Part shown: piece after piece, positions 45,337 to 53,317 of the stretch
How positions within the stretch are numbered: position 1 is the first letter of the stretch
Layout of the letters: every line of letters starts with the position of its first letter
Assembly: GCA_046351135.1 (NCBI GenBank)
Contig: JAXLZA010000001.1
Coordinates: 558,001 to 622,000 of the forward strand
DNA length: 64,000 bases
DNA from: UBA4427 sp046351135
GTDB lineage: Bacteria > Myxococcota_A > UBA9160 > UBA4427
Reading direction: 5' to 3'
Notes under the pieces: generated by a model
What the model was told of the DNA's origin: nothing
Databases searched by the model: none
What the model saw: the letters and a program-made list of their open reading frames with translations, nothing else
Translations under genes and position numbers: made by a program

Positions 45337-46214
45337 GACGACGCCGTCGCGACCGGCCCCGATGCGGCCCCCGAGCCCGGATCCGCGTCGCCCCCGTCCT
45401 CGGGCCAGACACGCCGCAGGATCGCCCCGAGGCCCAGCAGGCCGAGGCAGCCCACCACGTACGTCGCGACCCCGGCCCACTCGTGGAGCGGGCCCTTCGT
45501 CGCGGAGTCCACGCCGTAGCGCAGGGCGAGCAGCACCGTCAGGACGACCCGCACCAGGTTGCCGAGCAGCGCGATCGGCACCACGGCCGCGACCAGCACG
45601 AGCCGCCGACGCAGGGTCGACTCGGTGAAGTAGGCGATGAAGACGCCGATCGGGATCAGCGTGATCAGCGAAGTGATCCCGCTGCAGGCCTCGGCAACGA
45701 AGAGCGAGACGTCCCCCGGCAGGACGAGGACGTTCCCCTCCCGGTGGATCGCGACGCCCAGGGCCTGCAGGAAACGGACGGCGAGCGTGCTCGCGAGGAG
45801 CTGGAGCCCGACGATGAGCGGCGTCACCCACGCGATCGGGAGGGGGATCATGAACGCGAGATACCCGAGCGGGAAGCGCAGCAGCGACACCCACGCCTTC
45901 CCGCGCAGCACGAGGACGAGCGCGACGACCGTCGCGACGAAGACGACGCCGAGCCCCGTCGCTTCGCGGAGCCCGAGCGACACGAGATAGCCGACCGCAC
46001 AGAGCGCGAGCAGCAGCCGTGCCCCCGGCATCGGCTCGACCGGCAGGTTCGCCATCGCCGCCCGGTGGGCCGTCGCGGACCACAAGGCGACGAAGGGGAC
46101 GAGGAATCCGTGGGTCGAGAATTCGTTCGCGCGCCAGGCCTCGGCGAGCAGCCGCAGCCCCGGAACCCAGGCGCCCAGCGTGAGCGCGACCATCAACAGC
46201 TCGAGCCGAGTCAA
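45333..46214 (-). CDS. Exosortase (PEP-CTERM-type transpeptidase)
   Basis: 293-aa integral membrane protein with about eight hydrophobic segments. The catalytic Cys is in VAEACSGITSLITLIP, the Arg in LLGNLVRVVLTVLLA and the His in LHEWAGVATYVVG, the triad of exosortases that process PEP-CTERM-like sorting signals, often with polysaccharide secretion. No EpsI domain is fused. The TTG start has GGGAGG five bases upstream. No PEP-CTERM substrate or exopolysaccharide cluster is visible in the window. Confidence 0.88.
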   Translation of the reverse strand: MTRLELLMVALTLGAWVPGLRLLAEAWRANEFSTHGFLVPFVALWSATAHRAAMANLPVEPMPGARLLLALCAVGYLVSLGLREATGLGVVFVATVVALVLVLRGKAWVSLLRFPLGYLAFMIPLPIAWVTPLIVGLQLLASTLAVRFLQALGVAIHREGNVLVLPGDVSLFVAEACSGITSLITLIPIGVFIAYFTESTLRRRLVLVAAVVPIALLGNLVRVVLTVLLALRYGVDSATKGPLHEWAGVATYVVGCLGLLGLGAILRRVWPEDGGDADPGSGAASGPVATASS

Positions 46215-46386
46215 TCCGTCCTCCCGAAGACACCCGAGGCCGACATCGAGCGAACACCCCTTTCACTCGAGCACGCGCTCGCCCGAGCCGCCCCGTTCCC
46301 GTTCATCGGCCCGCCTCGACTGCGAGCGGAGTGTTCAAGTCCCACTGGAACGGAACCGAAACGAGCTTCATCGAGGTCTCCACACC

Positions 46387-47223
46387 ATGACTCCCCCGGA
46401 CCATCGCTCTTCCGCCGACGGGGCCAACCGGCCCGGTCCCGTCGATCCGCTCGAGGTCCGCTCGAATCCCCGCGTCGGCGTCGACATCCCGGTCGAGATC
46501 TTCTCCGGCGAGTTCGGGGGCGCGCTGCTCGGCCGCACCCGCGACCTCAGCATCGGCGGCGCCTGCATCGCGACGCCCTCGCCCTTCGCCTTCAAATCCC
46601 TGCGCCGGATCGTCCTGCGACTCCCGACCCAGACCCTCGCGCTCGACGCCGTCGGCTGCTGGCAGCGCGACGAGCCGCTCGAGAACCTCGTGCTGACCGG
46701 CGTCGCGTTCGAGCGCCCGAGCTCGGAGCAGCTCGACGTCGTCTGGAACCTCGTGCTCGACGCGGGCAAGAAGCTCGCGCGTTTCCTCTACGAGCGCACC
46801 GCACTGCGCGAGCTCGGCCTCGAGGAGGCGATGGGGCTGGCCCAGGTGACGCGCCTGCGGGCCATGTCGCCGGGCGACATGATCTACCGCCAGGGCGCCC
46901 GGGACGGGAGCAACGACTCGATCTTCCTGATCGCCGAGGGGACGGTGACCCTGCAGGTCCGGATCCGGGACGCGATCGAGCAGACGCTCTGCCAGCTCGG
47001 GCCCGGCGAGCTCTTCGGCGGGCTGCCCCTGCTGGCCGACCTGCCGCACGCCGAGTCGGCGGTCGCGAACACCCCGCTGCGCCTGCTCGAGGTCGACGCG
47101 GCGGCCTATCGCCACCTGCGCTCGATGAAGCCCTGGCTGGGCCACCGCCTGGGCGTGGCGCTCCTGCGTGTGCATGCCCAGCGCATGTCGCAGATCCTCG
47201 GCCTCGCGAGCCGCACGCTCTAG
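46387..47223 (+). CDS. PilZ domain fused to a cyclic-nucleotide-binding domain
   Basis: 278-aa cytosolic protein. The PilZ domain occupies ~20-120 with both c-di-GMP motifs: RxxxR (RSNPR, 25-29) and DxSxxG (DLSIGG, 53-58). A linker helix precedes a cNMP-binding beta-roll (~150-250; MSPGDMIYRQGA, then LGPGELFGGLPLLADLPHAE). There is no DNA-binding domain. The second roll has LPHAES where the phosphate-binding Arg-Ser/Thr-Ala is usual, so it may not bind cyclic nucleotide. It is divergent from the exosortase. Confidence 0.9.
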   Translation: MTPPDHRSSADGANRPGPVDPLEVRSNPRVGVDIPVEIFSGEFGGALLGRTRDLSIGGACIATPSPFAFKSLRRIVLRLPTQTLALDAVGCWQRDEPLENLVLTGVAFERPSSEQLDVVWNLVLDAGKKLARFLYERTALRELGLEEAMGLAQVTRLRAMSPGDMIYRQGARDGSNDSIFLIAEGTVTLQVRIRDAIEQTLCQLGPGELFGGLPLLADLPHAESAVANTPLRLLEVDAAAYRHLRSMKPWLGHRLGVALLRVHAQRMSQILGLASRTL

Positions 47224-47292
47224 CGCCGGGCTGGTATGCTCGGCGCGGCCGCGGCGGACGCCGCCCGCGGTCGAACGCGGAGCCCGATCCCG

Positions 47293-48342
47293 ATGCCTGG
47301 CGATTCCGATCCGATCGAGAAGCGGCTCGTCTTCCTGATCGGCCCCCCGCGTTCCGGCTCGACCCTGCTCGCGCGGATGCTGGGCGCCCACAGCTCGGTC
47401 GTCGCGCCCGAAGAGCCCCACCTGATCACGCCCCTGGCCCACCTCGGCTACTACGCGAGCGTCGAGGCCGCGCCCTACGATCCGATCATCACCCGCCAGG
47501 CGGCGCGGGCACTGGTCGCGGGCCTGCCCGGCGGCGAGCAGGCCTACCTGAGCGCCCTGCGCGCCTACAGCGACGCGATCTACGCCGGACTGCTCGCCGC
47601 GCGTCCGGGGGCGGCGGGCGGCGGTGCGCTGCTGCTCGACAAGACGCCGGCCTACGCCCTCTCGCTCGAGTTCCTCGTGAAGCTCTACCCGAACGCGCGC
47701 TACGGCGTCCTGACCCGCCATCCGCTCGCGGTCTGGTCGTCCTTCGTCGACTCGTTCTTCGACGGGGACGACCGCGTCGCCCACGCCCACAATCCGCTGC
47801 TCGAGCGTTATGTCCCCGCGATCGCGCGCTTCCTGCGCGAGCCGCCGACCGCGCTCCACCGCGTCCGCTACGAGGCGCTCGTCCGCGATCCGGAGGGCCA
47901 TGCCCGCGCGCTGGCCGACTTCCTCGGCCTGCCCTTCGAGCCGGCGATGGTCGACTACGGATCGGCCAGCGAGGGGACGCGCGAGGCGACGCGGGGACTC
48001 GGCGATCCGATGACCGTGGCGCGCGAGACGCGCCACGACGAAAGCCTCGCGAAATGGGCCGAGGCGGCGACGGGGCGCCCGGAGCGCGTCGGGCTGTACC
48101 GGGAGATCCTGGCCCGCCTCTTCGACGAGGACCTCGAGACCTGGGGCCATCCGCGGGCCGGGATCGAGGCCGAGCTCGACCGGATCGACCTGGCCGGCCG
48201 TCCCGCCCCGCGTCCTCCCCTGACCCGCTACACCCTCGAACGCAAGCTCCTCGTGGCGCTTCGCCGCAGGATCCGACCGGAGAACCGCCTCGGCGGCCTC
48301 GTCCGGAAGCTGCGCGAGGTCTGCGACGTCCTGCTCCGGTAG
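47293..48342 (+). CDS. Sulfotransferase family protein
   Basis: 349-aa PAPS-dependent sulfotransferase-like protein. The 5'-phosphosulfate loop is in FLIGPPRSGSTLLARMLG and the 3'-phosphate motif in RYGVLTRHPLAVWSSFVDSF; VRYEALVRDPEGHARALADF is also typical. The acceptor is unknown. The ATG at 47293 is chosen because homology begins there. It is the first gene of a plus-strand unit that continues into the PqqA-like ORF and ends at the 48762 terminator. Confidence 0.85.
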   Translation: MPGDSDPIEKRLVFLIGPPRSGSTLLARMLGAHSSVVAPEEPHLITPLAHLGYYASVEAAPYDPIITRQAARALVAGLPGGEQAYLSALRAYSDAIYAGLLAARPGAAGGGALLLDKTPAYALSLEFLVKLYPNARYGVLTRHPLAVWSSFVDSFFDGDDRVAHAHNPLLERYVPAIARFLREPPTALHRVRYEALVRDPEGHARALADFLGLPFEPAMVDYGSASEGTREATRGLGDPMTVARETRHDESLAKWAEAATGRPERVGLYREILARLFDEDLETWGHPRAGIEAELDRIDLAGRPAPRPPLTRYTLERKLLVALRRRIRPENRLGGLVRKLREVCDVLLR

Positions 48343-48435
48343 AGGGGCGGCGAGTCGGTGGGGCGGCGCAAAAATGCAGCCGGCCTCCCTCCAGGACTTT
48401 CGAGCCCGCACCGATGGCTGCTATAGGTGGTGACC

Positions 48436-48597
48436 ATGGAAAACCGCATCACGCACTCGGCGACCTCCTTTGGCGATTCGAATTGCGCCGCCCGGGACCG
48501 GGCGGTCGGATTCGAGCGCCCGTCGGCGCTCGAGATCTCGCTCTGCTGTGAGATCTCGGCCTACGCGCCGGATGGGGACGATCGCCCGCTCTTCTAG
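48436..48597 (+). CDS. PqqA-like small peptide gene, putative modified-peptide precursor
   Basis: 53-aa ORF preceded by AGGTGGTG three bases before the ATG. The C-terminal core reads LEISLCCEISAYAPDGDDRPLF across its last 22 residues; within it EISLCCEISAY lines up with EICVGMEVTSY of the Methylobacterium PqqA peptide, keeping both Glu and the Tyr of Glu-x-x-x-Tyr that PqqE crosslinks. The ~30-aa N-terminal part is hydrophilic and would serve as leader. GAGATCTCG occurs twice in the core, so EIS is repeated. No pqqB-E or other maturase lies in the window. The resemblance is by eye. Confidence 0.6.
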   Translation: MENRITHSATSFGDSNCAARDRAVGFERPSALEISLCCEISAYAPDGDDRPLF

Positions 48598-48761
48598 TCG
48601 CTCGGGTCCAGGGCGTCCCGCCGCAAGGCCGGGGAGACGGACGGGCCCGGATCCCGAGTCGACGAGACGGGGCGAAGAGGACGAATGGATCGGCGTCGCG
48701 GGCAACCGGACGCCGAGGGTCCGTCTTGCGGGCTGAACTGCCCGACTGATCGGCCCGACTG

Positions 48762-48791
48762 AGCCTGAAGCGAATCGCTTCGGGCTATTTT
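48762..48791 (+). terminator. Rho-independent terminator
   Basis: An 11-bp stem (AGCCTGAAGCG, 48762-48772, with CGCTTCGGGCT, 48776-48786; one G-T pair) around AAT is followed by ATTTT. The T-run is on the plus strand, so it ends the sulfotransferase/PqqA-like unit. It overlaps the stop codon of the convergent CvpA-like gene. Between the small ORF and this hairpin, 165 bp are probably transcribed but hold no gene I can see. Confidence 0.88.
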
Positions 48792-49756
48792 CGTTGGTGC
48801 GACGGCGACGACGCTCGCTCGACCAGCTTGCGAATCGTGGGATGGGCCATCAGCGCCATCATGTCCCCGTTCTGGACGAGGGCGATGACCTCGGGATCGC
48901 GCGCGAGGGCGTTCAGCTCGGGATCGTCCTGGAGGCGGTGGATCCGGGGCGCCACCTCGGTGAGCACGTCCCCCATCGCCGCGCGGAAGACCTCCGGATC
49001 CTCCCGCGCCTCCGAGCCCACGAGCCCGAGGTCGGCGAAGCGGCCGCGCAGCTCCGGATCCTCGACGATCGAGCGGATCGCGGCGCGGTGCATCGCGTAG
49101 TCGACCGAGTCGTTCGTCATCAGGGTCCAGAACAGGCGGTCCTCGAAGATCTGCGCGACGCGCGGATCCTCGAGCAGGCTCTGGACGCTGCCGAGCGTCT
49201 CCGCCGGGCGCGCGGTGATCCGGGCCGCCACGGCGCCGGCCGGCCCCGCGTCCGCGAGCGCCGTCGAGACCAGGGACTCGACCACCGTCCCGCTCGCCGA
49301 AACCGCCGCCGAATCCGCCGCGTCGGGCAGCGACGCGAGCCCCTCGACGGCACCGAGATCCCGCGCCGCATCGAGCCAGCTCGCGAGCACCGCCAGCAGC
49401 ATGACGACGAGGCCGCCGCGCAGCAGGCCGACCGCGCAGCCGAGCGCCCGGTCGACGCCGCCGCGACCGTCGCTCCCGACGCGCTGCGCATCCCAGGCGA
49501 TCGCGACGTCCCCGGCTGCGCTCGCGACGAGCCACACGACCGCGAAGCCGAGGGTCCCGGCGACCGCCGGTGCGGCGAGCGCGGGCACGACCAGCGCCTG
49601 CCCGATCGGCTCGGCGAGGCTCGTCGCCGCGGCGATCGCACCCGCATAGCCCGCGAGCAATGCGACGAGACCGACGGCGCTCGCCATCGCCCCCCGCCAC
49701 GCGCCGAAGGCTGCCATCCCCAGCAGGATCGCGAGAAAGAACAGATCGAATGCCAT
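48785..49756 (-). CDS. CvpA-family membrane protein
   Basis: 323-aa protein whose first ~170 residues contain four hydrophobic segments in CvpA style (MAFDLFFLAILLGMAAFGAW; GFAVVWLVASAAGDVAIAW; GLLRGGLVVMLLAVLASW), followed by a long soluble part of short repeats (LEDPRVAQIFEDRLFWTLM; DDPELNALARDPEVIALVQ) resembling a C-terminal region found in some deltaproteobacterial CvpA proteins. CvpA is linked to colicin V production and envelope homeostasis. The ATG at 49756 starts at the first membrane helix. Confidence 0.82.
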   Translation of the reverse strand: MAFDLFFLAILLGMAAFGAWRGAMASAVGLVALLAGYAGAIAAATSLAEPIGQALVVPALAAPAVAGTLGFAVVWLVASAAGDVAIAWDAQRVGSDGRGGVDRALGCAVGLLRGGLVVMLLAVLASWLDAARDLGAVEGLASLPDAADSAAVSASGTVVESLVSTALADAGPAGAVAARITARPAETLGSVQSLLEDPRVAQIFEDRLFWTLMTNDSVDYAMHRAAIRSIVEDPELRGRFADLGLVGSEAREDPEVFRAAMGDVLTEVAPRIHRLQDDPELNALARDPEVIALVQNGDMMALMAHPTIRKLVERASSPSHQRK

Positions 49757-49930
49757 GCCCGGCCCATCGTCTCGACGGCGCCGGAGCTGAACCGCCGCGA
49801 GGGCCCGGGGCCGGCCCCCGCCCCCCCCGGCCGGCGTCCCGATCGCCATGCCCCGATCGCCTCGCCCCGCTGGCCCCCTGCTCCAAAGCTCGACTCGCAG
49901 CGGAGCGGGAGGCCGGCCGCGCTTCCGCCG

Positions 49931-50548
49931 TCAGGCGCGCTCCCGGTCGGCCCCGCCCGAGCGCAGCCGGATCAGCGCCGCTTCGAGGGCGAAGACGTGC
50001 GCATCGCGGACGCCCATGCCCCGCAGCGCTTCGGCGAGCGCGAGGACGTATTCGTCGTTGGCGCCGCTCGGGCCCCGGGCCTGCGCGACCTGGCGAGCGA
50101 TCGCATCGACGGACGCGGGGCCGAGGTAGTTCTCGTTGTCCGGTCCGGCGACGTAGACGAGGCCCTCGACGACGCGCGGCGCGCGGGCGGGGGTCTCGAG
50201 GTGGAGCTCGAGCCGAAGCCGCACGTACCCGCCCCGCTCGCGGTGGTCGAGGCGGGCCAGCACGGCGGTCGCCTCGTCGGGCGCGACCCGATAGGCGGTG
50301 CCCCAGCAGCGGGCGTCGTCGACCGACGGATCGGACGCGGGCTCGCGATCGAGATCGGGATGATCGTCGGGGACGAGGGTCACGACCCGACCGGGACGGC
50401 CGGGGAGCCCGCGGTGATCGGTCGAGCCCTGCCAGAAGCGACGGACGTGGCCGCGGATCCACGCGCGCGAGGCGTCGACGTGGGGAAACTCCGGTCGCCA
50501 GACGAGCGATCCATAGCCGAAGATCCAGAGCTCGGATCGGGCCGTCAC
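49931..50548 (-). CDS. Gamma-glutamylcyclotransferase, ChaC-like
   Basis: 205-aa ChaC-family enzyme that should release 5-oxoproline from glutathione. The substrate loop is IFGYGSLVWRPEF and the catalytic Glu is in LDHRERGGYVRL; YVAGPDNENYLGPAS is also typical. The GTG start overlaps the greB stop (GTGA). Confidence 0.92.
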   Translation of the reverse strand: MTARSELWIFGYGSLVWRPEFPHVDASRAWIRGHVRRFWQGSTDHRGLPGRPGRVVTLVPDDHPDLDREPASDPSVDDARCWGTAYRVAPDEATAVLARLDHRERGGYVRLRLELHLETPARAPRVVEGLVYVAGPDNENYLGPASVDAIARQVAQARGPSGANDEYVLALAEALRGMGVRDAHVFALEAALIRLRSGGADRERA

Positions 50549-51039
50549 GCTGCGCCGGGATCGCCGTAGTCGATCGCGACGATCGTGAAGCGCAGCTCGC
50601 CGCGGGGCCGGCGGACCAGGGCCTCGTCGCCCAGGCGCTTGCCCATCAGCGCCCGACCGACGGGCGACTCGACGCTGATGCGGCCGCGCGTGGCGTCGAA
50701 CTCGTCGGGACCGACGAGCTGATACCGAACCCGCTCGCCGTCCTCGTCCTCGAGCTCGACCCAGGCCCCGAAATAGACGCGATCGGCGTTCGCCCGCGGA
50801 CCGACGTCGACCACCTCGAGCTCGTCCATGCGCTTGGTCAGGAAGCGGATGCGGGAGTCGATCTCGCGCAGGCGTTTCTTTCCGTAGATGTAGTCGGCAT
50901 TCTCGGAACGATCGCCGAGGGCGGCCGCGACGGAGACCGCGTGGGTCACGCGCGGTCGCTCCTCCTTCCAGAGGTGGTCGAGCTCTGCCCGCAGCTTCTC
51001 GAAGCCGGCCCGCGTGATGTAGCTCTTGCGCTCCGCCAA
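50545..51039 (-). CDS. greB: Transcript cleavage factor GreB
   Basis: 164-aa factor that rescues backtracked RNA polymerase. The N-terminal coiled coil ends in the acidic tip GDRSENADYIYGKKRLREID (GreB-type, with the extra basic residues after ADY), and the C-terminal FKBP-like domain includes ISVESPVGRALMGKRLGDEA. The TTG at 51039 is used; a GGGGGC lies ~10 bases upstream. It is translationally coupled to chaC. Confidence 0.93.
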   Translation of the reverse strand: MAERKSYITRAGFEKLRAELDHLWKEERPRVTHAVSVAAALGDRSENADYIYGKKRLREIDSRIRFLTKRMDELEVVDVGPRANADRVYFGAWVELEDEDGERVRYQLVGPDEFDATRGRISVESPVGRALMGKRLGDEALVRRPRGELRFTIVAIDYGDPGAA

Positions 51040-51180
51040 GCTCAGCGCCCCCTTCGCGCTCCGTCGCCGCGGGGCCGCGGTGGGCCCGCCGGGCGGCGGG
51101 AGCTTGACATCGGGTCCGATGGCCTTCAACCGGCGCGCGCCCCGTGACCGGCGCGCGCGGCTGCGGCTATGCTGGCCCTC

Positions 51181-51561
51181 ATGCAAGAGCGACCCCATCC
51201 GGACCCGGAAGCCCAGGCCCCGCATACCATGAAGAACCAGGCCGAGAGGCCCGCGAGCGGCGGGGCCGCCGCCGCGCCGGGGGAATCCGCCGACGCGCGC
51301 CGCGCTCGCCGTGGACCGCCCCCGAACCCCCTGTACCACCCGCTCTTCCTCCCGGTCCTGCTCGTCGCCTTCTGTCTCTGGTTCGGCTACGACGGCTTCC
51401 TCACGACCGATCCCGAGATGCTCGAGCACCAGGGCTTCAATCGCATCATGTTCGGCCTGACAGCGCTGCTGTGTCTCTGGGTCGTTCCGCGCGGGCTGCG
51501 CGAACACCGCGAGGCCGAGGCGGCGGCAGCCGCCCGGAAGGCCGGCGGCAACTCGCTCTGA
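51181..51561 (+). CDS. Small two-TM membrane protein, unknown function
   Basis: 126-aa protein (130 aa if the ATG at 51169 is used). A Pro/Ala/Arg-rich N-terminus is followed by two hydrophobic segments (LFLPVLLVAFCLWFGYDGFL; MFGLTALLCLWVVPRGL) and a basic, Ala-rich tail. It is divergent from greB. The start is uncertain: neither ATG has a clear ribosome-binding site. Confidence 0.65.
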   Translation: MQERPHPDPEAQAPHTMKNQAERPASGGAAAAPGESADARRARRGPPPNPLYHPLFLPVLLVAFCLWFGYDGFLTTDPEMLEHQGFNRIMFGLTALLCLWVVPRGLREHREAEAAAAARKAGGNSL

Positions 51562-51633
51562 GCCGCTCGCGGCGCCCGCGAACCCTCTCGGGCTTCGGCC
51601 CGACGCGTCCGATAGGAAGCCGACCCGTCCTGG

Positions 51634-53166
51634 ATGGCCTGCCCGCGGCCCGGCTGGACCGCCCTGCAGCCCCGCCCAAGCGACGGTCCGGAGCCAGCCT
51701 TGGGTGCCCCCAACCCGACGACCGGAAACGCCGCCTCGAGCACGATCCTCCTCGACCACACCTCGGTCGGCGAGGACGAGACCCTCGACTGCACGGCGAC
51801 CGCCGGCGGCCCCGACGAAACGCCGCCGTCGAGGGCACTCCAGCCCGGCGACGAGCTGCGGGCCCGCTTCCGCTACCGCGTACTGCGCCGGCTCGGACGG
51901 GGCGGCTTCGGCTCGGTCTTCCTCGCGCGCTGCCTCGACTCGGTCGAGGGCTCGGGCAGCGAGACGCCGCCCAAGCTCGTCGCGCTCAAGGTCATGGCGC
52001 GACCGCATGATCCGCAGGCGCGCAACTCGCTGAAGCGCGAGCTCGCCGCGCTGCTCGCCGTCCGCCACGACCGGATCCCCAAGCTCTACGACTGGAACAT
52101 CGACTCCGAGACCGCCTTCGCTGCGATCCAGTACTTCCCGGCCGGCAGCCTCGCCGACGCCTGGCCCTTCCTCGGCCGGCTCTCGGCGGAGCAGACCTGG
52201 CGCCTGCTCTCCGACCTGATGCAGGCCCTCGGCGCGGCCCACCGCGCCTCGGTGCTCCACCTCGACGTCAAGCCCTCGAACGTGCTGCTCGACGGCAACG
52301 GCGGCTACGTGCTGACCGACTTCGGTGTCTCCCACTCCTCGCGCATGTCGAAGGGCCTGCTCCACCAGGGCCAGCTCTCGATCGGCCTCGGCACCCACGG
52401 CTACCGCGCCCCGGAGCAGGCGACGGCCCGCGTCCAGTCCTTCGACCTGCGCACCGATCTCTGGGGCGTCGGCGCCACCGCCTGGGCCCTCTTCACGGGC
52501 ATCGACCTCAACAAGCGCCAGGACGTCCTGCGCACCCGCGAACAGGGCAACATCTACGGCCTGCAATCCCTCTCCGACGTCGCCCTCGACTGCCCGCCGC
52601 CCCTCGAAGAGATCGTGATGGAGCTGCTCTACATCGATCCGTCTCGCCGGCCGGGCGGGACGGGCGAGGTGCTCGCGCGGATCCGCGCGATCGCGAGCGG
52701 CTTCGGTCTCGACACCTCGACGATCGCCTCCGCGCGCCGGGACCCCGCGGATCCCGCCGAGATCGCACGCATCATCGACACCCTCGTCGATCCGCTCTGG
52801 GCCTCGATCTGCCGCGGCCCCGGCTTCGATCGCTACTTCGTGCGCTTCGAGGACGGTGAGATCATCTCCGGCATGGCGGATCCGGCGCAGCACACCGTCC
52901 TGCTGCTGCGCGGCCGCATCGCCGTCGAGGCCGACGACCGCGTCGTCGCGATCGAGGCCCGCGAAGGCACCTTCCTGGGTGCGATCTCGACGCTGACGGG
53001 CGCGCGCCGCCACGCGACGCTGCGCGCTCAGGGCGATACCTGGTGCTGCCTCTTCAACGAGGCGGAGCTCGAGCAGCTCGTCACCTGCAATCCCGCCGTC
53101 GCGGTCCGCATGGTGCGCAGCATGGCCGACCGCATCGCGAGCGGCCCCCCGCGCCGCCGGCCCTGA
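51634..53166 (+). CDS. Ser/Thr protein kinase fused to a cyclic-nucleotide-binding domain
   Basis: 510-aa protein. After a ~75-aa disordered start comes a Hanks-type kinase: Gly loop LGRGGFGSVFLARC (~86), ATP-binding Lys in VALKVM (~117), catalytic HLDVKPSNVLL (~208), DFG (~228) and YRAPEQ. The HRD Arg is Leu, so it is a non-RD kinase. The C-terminal ~110 residues form a cNMP-like beta-roll (MADPAQHTVLLLRGRIAVEA; EGTFLGAISTLTGARRHATL). No transmembrane segment is seen, so it is probably cytosolic. Confidence 0.9.
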   Translation: MACPRPGWTALQPRPSDGPEPALGAPNPTTGNAASSTILLDHTSVGEDETLDCTATAGGPDETPPSRALQPGDELRARFRYRVLRRLGRGGFGSVFLARCLDSVEGSGSETPPKLVALKVMARPHDPQARNSLKRELAALLAVRHDRIPKLYDWNIDSETAFAAIQYFPAGSLADAWPFLGRLSAEQTWRLLSDLMQALGAAHRASVLHLDVKPSNVLLDGNGGYVLTDFGVSHSSRMSKGLLHQGQLSIGLGTHGYRAPEQATARVQSFDLRTDLWGVGATAWALFTGIDLNKRQDVLRTREQGNIYGLQSLSDVALDCPPPLEEIVMELLYIDPSRRPGGTGEVLARIRAIASGFGLDTSTIASARRDPADPAEIARIIDTLVDPLWASICRGPGFDRYFVRFEDGEIISGMADPAQHTVLLLRGRIAVEADDRVVAIEAREGTFLGAISTLTGARRHATLRAQGDTWCCLFNEAELEQLVTCNPAVAVRMVRSMADRIASGPPRRRP

Positions 53167-53317
53167 GCGCGAGCCCCCCGCTCTCTCCCCATGACACCCG
53201 AATCGTCGCTCGGGGAAAACCCGGCTTTCCCGGCCGTGCAGTGCAGTTCCTTCAAGGGACCCGGAACCGCAACCGATGCGCAGCTCGGGCTGCACGACCA
53301 CCGCCGGGAATCCATGC

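Noticed and set aside
48453..48736. 88-codon plus-strand frame starting at 48470 and a 94-codon minus-strand frame at 48421-48705
   Set aside because: Both are Arg/Ser-rich shadow frames over the PqqA-like ORF, without ribosome-binding sites or motifs.
48598..48761. Riboswitch downstream of the PqqA-like gene
   Set aside because: Read against c-di-GMP, SAM and glutamine riboswitch cores from memory, no core motif matched, and the position is 3' of genes rather than 5'.
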